Shown in pieces: positions 25,123 through 31,676 of a DNA stretch of 31,676 nucleotides. Within the stretch, counting starts at the first letter, position 1. Every line of letters begins with the position of its first letter. The position numbers and the translations under genes are program-made. The notes beneath the pieces are model-generated. The model made no database searches and was not told the origin of the DNA. It saw only the letters and a list, made by a program, of their open reading frames with translations. Source of the DNA: DASXYG01 sp036502625 (GTDB taxonomy: Bacteria; Actinomycetota; Actinomycetes; Streptosporangiales; Streptosporangiaceae); NCBI GenBank assembly GCA_036502625.1, contig DASXYG010000084.1, forward strand, positions 1-31,676, given 5' to 3'.

Positions 25123-25220
25123 AAAGGCCGCGCTCCGCGCGACAGACTTCCCGCGCCCTCACTACAGCGGCTCCTCAGCGAAGCCGCGAAGCTAACGCCC
25201 TAAACCAGCCCGGCCCCGGC
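25123..25220 (-). repeat. Intergenic hairpin element, copy C7 (right arm only)
   Basis: It matches the right arm of C8 for about 98 bp, including AAGCTAACGCCCTAAACCAG, then diverges. The other arm is missing. The 39 bp after it lead directly into C8. Confidence 0.7.
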
Positions 25221-25259
25221 AACTCATCCCGAGCGGGCTCATAGCCCCAGCCCACGCCC

Positions 25260-25468
25260 AAAGGCCGCGCTCCGCGCGACTGATTACCCGCGCCCTCAGT
25301 CCAGCGAATCCTCAGCGAGGCCGCGAAGCTAACGCCCTAAACCAGCCCCATCCCGACCGGACGGGCTCCGCGACCCTCACCCCAACCAAGAGCGACAGCC
25401 CCGCGGCCCAACCCCCAACACGCCCAACCAAGAACGCGGAAAACACAGTCGCGCGCAGCGCGGCCTTT
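25260..25468 (-). repeat. Intergenic hairpin element, copy C8 (209 bp, full)
   Basis: It has both inverted termini and both arms in the same orientation as B5 and B6. It is the most diverged full copy, with CTCCGCGCG in the right terminus. Its left-arm half is duplicated exactly at 25759. Confidence 0.8.
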
Positions 25469-25474
25469 CTATAC

Positions 25475-25665
25475 GAAGCGCCACCTCCCCCGGGAAGCGC
25501 CACCTCCCCGCGCAAGACGCCGCCTCCCCCGCCAGCGCCACCTCCCCGTGCGAGACGCCGCCTCCCCCGCGAAGCGCGTCCTCCCACCAGGCGCGGCACC
25601 CCCAGCAAGGCACAGCCTCCCTGGGGAAGCGCGGTGCTCCCCGCGCGAGCGCGGCCTCCTCCTCA
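25475..25665. repeat. Degenerate tandem repeat, unit about 19 bp
   Basis: About ten imperfect units follow the pattern GAAGCGCCACCTCCCC with 2-4 variable bases between units; the first two units are nearly identical and later ones decay. It begins 6 bp after the end of C8. No coding frame is convincing. A single related unit recurs at 25843-25860. Confidence 0.6.
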
Positions 25666-25758
25666 CTCGTGTCTCGCACGAACCTCGGGCGAGACCGGGG
25701 GCAGGAGGGAGCCGGGCGCCACCACACCCCAGAACCGCCCCCGCCACCCGCACACCAC

Positions 25759-25837
25759 GAGCGACAGCCCCGCGGCCCAACCCCCAACACGCCCAACCAA
25801 GAACGCGGAAAACACAGTCGCGCGCAGCGCGGCCTTT
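25759..25837 (-). repeat. Intergenic hairpin element, copy C9 (left-arm half only)
   Basis: This segment and the next three bases (25759-25840) are identical, base for base, to 25390-25471 of copy C8 and the start of its flank, an 82-bp exact direct repeat. The right arm is absent. The gene-free DNA from 25666 to 25758 and from 25861 to 25983 shows no other structure that I can identify. Confidence 0.78.
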
Positions 25838-25983
25838 CTACGCGAAGCGCCACCTCCCCCTGGCGAGGCCAGCGCCAGAGCGAGCCCCGGGAGCGAAAGT
25901 GGAGGCGACGGACGGGGGCAAGGCAGGGTGTGGGGACGGGCGGGGCACGAGGCGGGGCAAGGCGCGGGGACGGGCGGCCCGCC

Positions 25984-26928
25984 TTACGCCCCCACCACAT
26001 GGAATGTCGCCGCGGCGCCCGTCAGGCTGGCGTCCGCGCCCAGTACCGCGGGTACCACCGGCACCCTACGTACGAACTCCAGCCCCGCCAGCTCATCGAG
26101 CGCCGCATGCAGTGGCTCGAACAGGAGCGTGCCGGCCTCGGCGAAGCCGCCGCCTACCGTGACCCTCTCGACGTCGGTCACCGCCAGCGCGCCGATGATG
26201 GCCATTGCCAGGCCCCGGGCCGCGCGGTCGAACGCCGCCACCGCGGGCGCGACGCCGCGGCGCGCGTCGGCGGCCAGTGCGCGTCCGTCGGGGGTGCCCT
26301 CCGGGCGCCAGCCGAGCTCCCGCGCGTAACGGACGGCCGCGGTGCCGGACGCGACCGTTTCCGCGCAGCCGCGCGCGCCGCACGGGCAGACCTGGCCGCC
26401 CGGCTCCACGATGATGTGGCCGATGTGGCCGGCGTTCCCGGTCGCGCCGAGCAGTGGGCGGCCGTCGACCACCACGCCGCCGCCCACCCCCGTGGACGTC
26501 ACGATGCCGATGCTGGAGCGCGCCTCGCGCGCGGCGCCGAGCCAGAACTCCGCCATCGCCATGGCCACGCCGTCGTTGATCATCGAGATGTCGGCGTCCG
26601 GGTTGCGTTCGGCGATCTCGTCGGCCAGCGGGAAGTCGTGCCAGCCGTCGAGGTTCACCGGCGACAGGCGGCCCGGCGCGGCGAACGGACCGGCCGCGGC
26701 CACCCCGATGCGGTGGTCGCCGCCGTGCCCCCGGCAGCGGGCGATCAGCTCGTGCACCCGGTCGGCCAGTACGCGCCCGGGTGTCGTACGGCCGCTGGGC
26801 AGCGTGAACGGCCCCGCGGTGTACCGCCCCTCCGCGTCGACGACCGCCGCCGCGATCTTCGTACCGCCGATGTCCACCGCGGTCACGGCGGTTGAATTGT
26901 CGGCTCCGCCAACGGCTGGCCCGGTCAC
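25984..26928 (-). CDS. ROK-family sugar kinase
   Basis: This 314-residue ASKHA-fold kinase phosphorylates a hexose such as glucose, fructose or an N-acetylated hexosamine. AVDIGGTKIAAAVVD is the N-terminal phosphate-binding loop. MINDGVAMA carries the catalytic Asp, and GHIIVEPGGQVCPCGARG then CAE is the ROK zinc motif with its three cysteines and the leading His. No DNA-binding domain is present, so it is a kinase and not a NagC-type repressor. The GTG at 26928 overlaps the methyltransferase stop as GTGA, so the two are translationally coupled. Confidence 0.9.
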   Translation of the reverse strand: MTGPAVGGADNSTAVTAVDIGGTKIAAAVVDAEGRYTAGPFTLPSGRTTPGRVLADRVHELIARCRGHGGDHRIGVAAAGPFAAPGRLSPVNLDGWHDFPLADEIAERNPDADISMINDGVAMAMAEFWLGAAREARSSIGIVTSTGVGGGVVVDGRPLLGATGNAGHIGHIIVEPGGQVCPCGARGCAETVASGTAAVRYARELGWRPEGTPDGRALAADARRGVAPAVAAFDRAARGLAMAIIGALAVTDVERVTVGGGFAEAGTLLFEPLHAALDELAGLEFVRRVPVVPAVLGADASLTGAAATFHVVGA

Positions 26929-28454
26929 ACGTCACCCCCGAGCGACGGCGGTACGAAGAACCCCTCGGCGATCAGCGACCGCAGCACCTCCGGCGCGCTC
27001 TTGCGCAGGTCGTCGCCCGACTCCCCGGTCAGCTCCGCGATCGCCGCGAGCAGCGGCCCGACCGGCAGGCTCCCGTCGCACACCCCGGCCAGCGCGGCCG
27101 TCACCGTGTCGACCGCGCGCGCACGCCGCAGGCCGCCGCCCTGGCGCAGCACGATCCGCTCCGGATCCGTGAACCCGGGCGGCCCGTGGTACTCCTGCAC
27201 CACGCCGGGCGCCGTACGCAACGTGGCCGCCAGGAGCTCCGCGTCGCCCATCCGATGGGCGTCGCCGATCCCGGCCAGCACATCCGTGACGTACGCGCCC
27301 ACCGGCTCCTCCACCTGGTGGATCAGCTCCTCCACGCGGACCACCGGGTCGGGCGCCCCCGACGCGTGCAGCGTGATCCACCCGAAGCCCACGCCCTCGA
27401 CGTCGTTGGCCGCGAACCAGGCCAGCCACTCCTCGTACAGCTCCCGGTAGCGCGGCGTGCCGGTCTCGACGGAGTCGCGCAGCCACAGCTCGACGTACTC
27501 GGCCGGGTCGCGGACGTCGCGCTGCACCACCCAGCCGTCACACCCCGTACGCGCCAGCCACCCGCCCACCCGGTCGCGCCAGTCGTCGCCGCGGACGTGC
27601 AGCCAGTTGCCGAGCAGGTGGCACCGGCCGCCGGGGTTGAGGTGGGCCGGCGCGCGCTCCACCAGCGCGCGGCACACCTCGTCGCCGGGCAGCCCCGACT
27701 CGCGGTACGTGTAACGGCCGTTCGGGCCGACGACGAACGGCGGGTTCGACACGACGAGGTCGAACCGCTCCTCCCGGACCGGCTCGAACAGCGAGCCGTG
27801 CCGCGTCTCGACGTTCGCCACCTCGGACAGCGCGAAGCTCAGCCGGGCGAGGTCGAGCGCGCGGCGGTTGACGTCGGTCGCGGTGATCGCCCCCGTACGC
27901 GACGCCAGGTGCAGCGCCTGGACACCGCATCCGGTGCCGAGGTCGAGCGCGCTGTCCACCGGTTCGCGGTGCACGATCCGGGCCAGGCTCGCGGACGCGC
28001 CGCCGGTGCCGACGACGTGGTCGGCCGCGGGCGGCGCGTCGCCGGGCCGCGCGACCGGGTCCGACGCGATGTAGCCGCCGTGGCCGCCGGCCTCCGGCTC
28101 CCACGGCTGGATCCGTACGGCGGCCCGCACCTGGTCGCCGCAGTGCACGAGCAGCCCGGTGTCCAGCAGCGCATCGGCGGCGGGATCGCCGTACGCCGCG
28201 CGCACCGGCGCGGTGTCCACCGGGATCTGCAGCCACCACAGACGGATCGCGGTGCTCAGCGGGTCGCCATCGGCGGTCAGCGGCAGCGCGGGCACGATCT
28301 CCTCGCGCGCCAGCGCACCGCCGGCCACGGCGCCCAGCCGGTCGCGGACGCCGGCGACCGTGTAGCCGGCGTCGAGCAGCGACGCGCGCAGCCGCGCTGT
28401 GAGGTCGAGGTCATCACCACCGGCGGGGCCGGCAATCCAACTGATGTCAGGCAC
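26925..28454 (-). CDS. Two-part SAM-dependent methyltransferase (HemK/RsmC-like core)
   Basis: This 509-residue protein has an N-terminal helical region of about 150 residues, then a class I methyltransferase core: ALDLGTGCGVQALHLA (motif I, 169-184), TATDVNRRALDLAR (motif II) and DLVVSNPPFVVGP with NPPF at 237-240. NPPF/NPPY enzymes methylate the amide or exocyclic nitrogen of glutamine, adenine or guanine, so a release-factor, ribosomal-protein, rRNA or DNA target is expected. The last 200 residues form a C-terminal domain that I do not recognise by function. The GTG at 28454 has AGGA at 8 nt; an ATG at 28463 is the alternative. It is coupled to the ROK kinase and divergent from the GntR gene. 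Confidence 0.82.
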   Translation of the reverse strand: MPDISWIAGPAGGDDLDLTARLRASLLDAGYTVAGVRDRLGAVAGGALAREEIVPALPLTADGDPLSTAIRLWWLQIPVDTAPVRAAYGDPAADALLDTGLLVHCGDQVRAAVRIQPWEPEAGGHGGYIASDPVARPGDAPPAADHVVGTGGASASLARIVHREPVDSALDLGTGCGVQALHLASRTGAITATDVNRRALDLARLSFALSEVANVETRHGSLFEPVREERFDLVVSNPPFVVGPNGRYTYRESGLPGDEVCRALVERAPAHLNPGGRCHLLGNWLHVRGDDWRDRVGGWLARTGCDGWVVQRDVRDPAEYVELWLRDSVETGTPRYRELYEEWLAWFAANDVEGVGFGWITLHASGAPDPVVRVEELIHQVEEPVGAYVTDVLAGIGDAHRMGDAELLAATLRTAPGVVQEYHGPPGFTDPERIVLRQGGGLRRARAVDTVTAALAGVCDGSLPVGPLLAAIAELTGESGDDLRKSAPEVLRSLIAEGFFVPPSLGGDV

Positions 28455-28543
28455 GTCCCACATCCTGCACCGGCGGCGGCACCGAACGGGACATGTCAAG
28501 ATCGTCGTCAGCGCGATTGACCAGTGATGACTTCCCGGACCTA

Positions 28544-28572
28544 TTGGGATCCCCGACTTGGAACTCTATGCT
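28544..28572 (+). promoter_or_regulatory. Probable promoter of the GntR gene
   Basis: TTGGGA (28544-28549), a 17-bp spacer and TATGCT (28567-28572) place the transcript start about 37 nt before the ATG at 28616. Confidence 0.5.
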
Positions 28573-28615
28573 TGGCAGACGCGTCACTGCCGGTAGGCGT
28601 ACAACGGAGGTGCCG

Positions 28616-29365
28616 ATGCCCGGCTCGGAGAGCAACATGTCGGAGTACGCCCGCATCGCGGGCGAGATCCGCGGCAAGATCGACAAGGGGATCTACGCGC
28701 CCGGCGCACCCGTGCCGTCCCGGCAGGAGATCATCGAACGCTGGAAGGTCTCCGACACGACCGCCCGCAACGTGATCAACCAGCTCGCCGCCGAGGGCCT
28801 GGTCACCTCGCGGCGCGGGCGCGGCACCTTCGTCCGCAAGCGCCCCACCCGCACCCAGGTGCCCCCGCGGATGTACCGCCTCGGCGAGGGCCCCACGCCG
28901 GACGAGTCGTTCCACCACGTGCTCGCGCTGACCGTCACCGGCGACGAGGCGCCGTCCGAGCGGATCGCCGTCGACCTCGGCGTCAAGCCCGGCGACGCGG
29001 TGATCGTGCGCCACGCCGTGCTCGCCAACGCCGAGGACGAGCAGCCCATACTCCTGCGTACCAGCTTCCTGCCGAAGGGCCTCGCCGAGGGCACCCCGCT
29101 GGCCGACCCGCGCCCGCTCACCGCCGACTGGATCACCGCGCTGCAGAAGGCCGGCGACCGCGAGGTGATGTCGGTGACCGAGCACACCCGCGTACGCAGC
29201 GCCACCCACACCGAGGCGCGCCAGCTCAACCTCAACGACAACGCGCCGGTGATCATCCGCCACGCGGTGACATACGACGCGCAGCGCCGCCCCCTTGAGC
29301 ACACCCGCTACATCTGGCCCGCCCACGCCGTCGAGACCCTCGACTACTACACGACCCACCCCTGA
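28616..29365 (+). CDS. GntR-family regulator with UTRA domain (HutC subfamily)
   Basis: This 249-residue one-component regulator has an N-terminal winged helix at about residues 8-75 (VPSRQEIIERWKVSDTTARN is the helix-turn-helix and EGLVTSRRGRGTFV the wing) and a C-terminal UTRA effector domain (about 95-245). UTRA regulators sense small metabolites such as sugars, amino-acid derivatives or fatty acids. The ATG at 28616 has GGAGG 5 nt upstream; the ATG at 28637 is less likely. It is divergent from the methyltransferase gene and convergent with the ABC permease, so its targets are not clear from context. Confidence 0.9.
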   Translation: MPGSESNMSEYARIAGEIRGKIDKGIYAPGAPVPSRQEIIERWKVSDTTARNVINQLAAEGLVTSRRGRGTFVRKRPTRTQVPPRMYRLGEGPTPDESFHHVLALTVTGDEAPSERIAVDLGVKPGDAVIVRHAVLANAEDEQPILLRTSFLPKGLAEGTPLADPRPLTADWITALQKAGDREVMSVTEHTRVRSATHTEARQLNLNDNAPVIIRHAVTYDAQRRPLEHTRYIWPAHAVETLDYYTTHP

Positions 29366-29373
29366 CCCACCGC

Positions 29374-30138
29374 TCACCGCACCTCCCTGCGGCGCAGCAG
29401 CACCCCGCTCGCCACGACGGCGACCAGCAGGTACGCCGCCACCGCCAGCGCCGCGCGGCCCCCGCCCGCCACCGAATGCGTGCTGACGGCGGCCACCAGC
29501 GACCCCGCGTTCCCGCCCGGCAGCACCACGCGCGCCGCGGGCACCAGCGACAACGGCGCCTCCACCACGAGCGGCCACGCGACGCCGAGCCCGGCGGGCA
29601 GCGCCACGCCGCGGCACGCGTAGCCGGTGAGCGCGCCGAGCACCGTCCACATCTCCAGGATCAGCCACCCGGCCGCAGCACCCCGGGTGAGCGCGCCCGG
29701 CGGCGGCCACGTCAGCGGTTCGCGCCCGGCCGACGCGACGGCCGCCGACGCCACGGCGCCCACCGCGAACATGGCGAGCACCAGCACGAGGACGACCACC
29801 CCGAGCGCGGCCACCTTCCCGGCCAGCACGTTCACCCGTGACGGCCGCTGGATCAGCGTCGTCTTCAGCGTCGCCCAGCCGTACTCGCCGCCCGCGCTGA
29901 CCGCCCCGAGCACGAACGCGACGGCCCCCACGGGCAGCGCGTCCATCGCGATCGCGTTCCCCACGAGCCGCCCCGGCAGGACCGCCGCCCGCCCACCCGG
30001 GGCCACGCCCGCGAGGTAGCCCCCGTACGGCACGGCGTACCGGACACTCAGCATGATCACGACGCCCGCGAGCAGCAGCAGCCACACGCCCCTGTGTTTG
30101 CGCAGCTTCAGCAGCTCGGCGGAGAAACTACCCTCCAC
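29374..30138 (-). CDS. ABC-2 type transporter permease
   Basis: This 254-residue membrane protein has about six TM segments, an amphipathic N-terminus (AELLKLRKHRGVWLLLLAG) typical of bacitracin-exporter-like ABC-2 permeases, and an Arg-rich C-terminus. GGEYGWATLKTTLIQRPSR is the conserved cytosolic loop that contacts the ATPase. The GTG at 30138 lies inside the end of the upstream ATPase gene (11-base overlap), so the two are one operon and one complex. It probably exports a peptide, lipid or drug. The substrate is unknown. Confidence 0.83.
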   Translation of the reverse strand: MEGSFSAELLKLRKHRGVWLLLLAGVVIMLSVRYAVPYGGYLAGVAPGGRAAVLPGRLVGNAIAMDALPVGAVAFVLGAVSAGGEYGWATLKTTLIQRPSRVNVLAGKVAALGVVVLVLVLAMFAVGAVASAAVASAGREPLTWPPPGALTRGAAAGWLILEMWTVLGALTGYACRGVALPAGLGVAWPLVVEAPLSLVPAARVVLPGGNAGSLVAAVSTHSVAGGGRAALAVAAYLLVAVVASGVLLRRREVR

Positions 30139-30859
30139 GCCCGCCCCCGCCGGCCTCGGAGAGCACCCGCACGCCCGCTTCCCCTCCGGGCTCGCACGTG
30201 CCCTCCGAGGCGGCCCGCCCCCCGGCGCCCCCCGTCATCTCCGCCACCACGCGGCCGTTCGCGAGGACCGCGACCCGGTCGCAGGCCGCGAACCCGGTAG
30301 CCGGGTCGCCGGTCACCAGGACCGCGCACCCGCCCGCGACCAGCTCCCTGAGCAGCGCGTCCAGCCGGCCGCACGCGTCGGCGTCCAGGTCGCGCCACGG
30401 TTCGTCGAGCACCAGCAGGTCCGGGTTCTTCAGCAGCGCCGCGGCCACGCCGAGCAGCCGCCGCGGCCCCGCGCCGTACGCGGCGTACCTGACGCGGGCC
30501 CGGTCCGTGAGGCCCACGGCGGCGAGCGCGGCGTCCGCCTGGCTGTGCGGGATGTGCGCGTACCGCGCCACCACCCGCAGGTTGTCCCGGCCGGAGAGGT
30601 ACGGGTAGAACGCCGGCGCCCCGACGAGCGCGCCGATCCGCGCCAGCCCGTCCGGATGGCCCGGCGGGCACCCCGCGACCACCGCCGTGCCGTACGTGGG
30701 CCGCGTCAGCCCGAGCAGCATCCGCAGCATGGTGGTCTTCCCGGCGCCGCGCGGCCCCGCGAACCCGAGCACCTCGCCCCCGCGCACGCCGATCGCCACG
30801 CGGTCGACGGCGGGGACCCCGCCGTACAGCTTCGTCAGGTTCGCGGTGCGCACCAGCAT
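30128..30859 (-). CDS. ABC transporter ATP-binding subunit with degenerate motifs
   Basis: This 243-residue subunit pairs with the ABC-2 permease downstream. Walker A is GPRGAGKTT (35-43) and Walker B is LLVLDEP (147-153) with its catalytic Glu. The signature that should read like LSGGQ or SLGMRQ is YGAGP (127-131), the D-loop is WRDLD, and the H-loop histidine is absent (LVTGDPA near residue 184). Family members of the BcrA type normally keep an SLGMxQR-like signature and the His. It may hydrolyse ATP slowly, or the pair may be a decayed transporter, though both frames are intact. The ATG at 30859 has GGGG close upstream. The 20-residue C-terminus is Gly-rich. Confidence 0.8.
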   Translation of the reverse strand: MLVRTANLTKLYGGVPAVDRVAIGVRGGEVLGFAGPRGAGKTTMLRMLLGLTRPTYGTAVVAGCPPGHPDGLARIGALVGAPAFYPYLSGRDNLRVVARYAHIPHSQADAALAAVGLTDRARVRYAAYGAGPRRLLGVAAALLKNPDLLVLDEPWRDLDADACGRLDALLRELVAGGCAVLVTGDPATGFAACDRVAVLANGRVVAEMTGGAGGRAASEGTCEPGGEAGVRVLSEAGGGGRGG

Positions 30860-31131
30860 GCCCCAACGGTGACGCGCCGCGCCCGGCCGCGCGTCCCCCG
30901 CGCACCGGCTTCGCGGCTACGTCGCCCGGCGCACGCGCACACCTTTTCCGTACGGCGTCCGCGGTACGCCCGACGGCCCCCCGACCCCCCACCCTGCGCA
31001 GATACCGGAAGCCCGCGAATGGCGGCGCGAACAATTTCGATCTTGCGTGCCGGATCGGGTTGCGCCGCGTACGTACGGCCGCAAGACTCCCGGCAAGGGT
31101 GGGGAACATTGACGTTCAGGCGGTGAGGTTT

Positions 31132-31551
31132 GTGGACCCGTCGGCTGTTTCCGTATTGACGAGCCTCGTGACCGGAGTGCTCGGCGGCGCGGCGGGGGAA
31201 GCCGGAAAACAGGCGTGGCAGAGGTTGACCCGGCTCGTACGCGGCCGGTTCGACCGCGACGATCCCACGACGCGCGCCCTCGAGCAGGTCGACCTCGTGT
31301 CGGGCGACCAGCAGATGGTGGAGGCGGTCGGCGGCATCCTCGCGCAGCGGCTGTCCGACTCCGCCCAGCGCGACCAGCGCTTCTCCGACGAGCTCGCGGC
31401 GTGGATGGGCGAGGCCGCGCGGGTGGTCAACGCCGGCGGCGAGGGCGACGTCTCCAGCACGATCAGCGACAGCACGATCAACGGCCCGGTGATCCAGGGC
31501 CGCGACTTCGGCACGGTCAACCTGGGTACGCCCCCGCCGGAGCACGACTGA
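31132..31551 (+). CDS. Small helical protein with C-terminal amyloid-like (RHIM/BASS-type) motif
   Basis: The protein has about 139 residues. The N-terminus is a glycine-rich, partly hydrophobic helix (VLTSLVTGVLGGAAGEAG, residues 8-25) followed by a basic patch (RLTRLVRGRF) and further helices up to about residue 100. The C-terminus (105-132) is Gly/Asn/Ser-rich and ends in GPVIQGRDFGTVNLG, the pattern I associate with bacterial amyloid signalling motifs that resemble the RHIM. Helical domain plus terminal amyloid motif is the layout of Bell-domain cell-death effectors, the bacterial analogues of HET-S/HeLo proteins. The start is uncertain: in-frame GTGs at 31099, 31123 and 31132 lack a well-spaced ribosome site. 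The 240 bp upstream hold no gene. No NLR or other partner is visible before the window ends. Confidence 0.7.
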   Translation: MDPSAVSVLTSLVTGVLGGAAGEAGKQAWQRLTRLVRGRFDRDDPTTRALEQVDLVSGDQQMVEAVGGILAQRLSDSAQRDQRFSDELAAWMGEAARVVNAGGEGDVSSTISDSTINGPVIQGRDFGTVNLGTPPPEHD

Positions 31552-31676
31552 CGGCCCATCCGGATGCCCGGGTGTTTGATCCCGAAAACGTGAGATTCGC
31601 CCGGTTCGTGGTCGACAGGGGCATAGCGGGGCGGGGCTTACGGTTGGTAGTGGCGCGCCGGTCGCGGGGGGCGACC
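31552..31676. other. Window edge, no gene resolved
   Basis: A frame from GTG 31590 stays open to the edge, but it includes a TTA codon, rare in these organisms, and has no ribosome site, so I do not call it. Confidence 0.4.

Overview
The window is 31.7 kb of very GC-rich, gene-dense DNA from an actinomycete. The high G+C at third codon positions, frequent GTG starts, GTGA stop/start overlaps, UTRA-type GntR and TetR regulators, and starts that look leaderless all fit Actinomycetota. Streptosporangiales or Thermomonosporaceae (for example an Actinomadura relative) is my guess, not a demonstrated placement. I see no tRNA, rRNA, CRISPR array, transposase, integrase or phage structural gene. The hexamer CGTACG is strikingly common.

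Layout, left to right. 0.2-4.2 kb: a PLP-dependent decarboxylase/aminotransferase (-) divergent from a GH3 beta-glucosidase with a PA14 insert (+). 4.2-9.9 kb: a peptide/amino-acid module, made of an S58 aminopeptidase translationally coupled to a TetR regulator, a divergent APC permease, a small membrane protein, an OsmC-type peroxidase and a second APC permease. 9.9-11.1 kb: repeat cluster A, no genes. 11.1-14.4 kb: an agmatinase-family ureohydrolase (-), an NTF2-like protein and a metal-dependent cyclase (+), a cytidylyltransferase-like protein (-) and a SRPBCC protein (-). 14.4-15.1 kb: repeat cluster B. 15.1-19.8 kb: an AbgB-like M20 amidohydrolase and a PfkB sugar kinase (-), a VOC protein (+), and a 2,5-dioxovalerate (alpha-ketoglutarate semialdehyde) dehydrogenase (-). 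20.1-24.9 kb: a CHAP/peptidoglycan-binding protein, a PrpD-type 2-methylcitrate dehydratase, a CooC/ParA-like ATPase (-) and an MHS-family MFS transporter. 24.9-26.0 kb: repeat cluster C. 26.0-30.9 kb: an ROK kinase coupled to a two-domain SAM methyltransferase (-), a GntR/UTRA regulator (+), and an ABC-2 permease with its partner ATPase (-). At the right edge, 31.1-31.55 kb, lies a small protein with a glycine-rich helical N-terminus and a C-terminal segment resembling bacterial amyloid signalling motifs (RHIM/BASS-like).

Most genes look like ordinary catabolic and transport functions. Plausible working units are TetR + S58 peptidase + permease (uptake and hydrolysis of small peptides or amides), GH3 + PfkB + dioxovalerate dehydrogenase + ROK (sugar and sugar-acid use, though not one operon), and ATPase + permease (ABC exporter).

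Two things stand out. First, a family of about 209-229 bp intergenic elements occurs as six near-complete copies plus several fragments in three clusters. Each has matching inverted termini and two roughly 70-bp arms that form a giant imperfect hairpin, and each lies downstream of, and in the same orientation as, one neighbouring gene. Second, the terminal small gene is a candidate amyloid-signalling cell-death effector of the kind associated with NLR-type immunity; any partner would lie outside the window.
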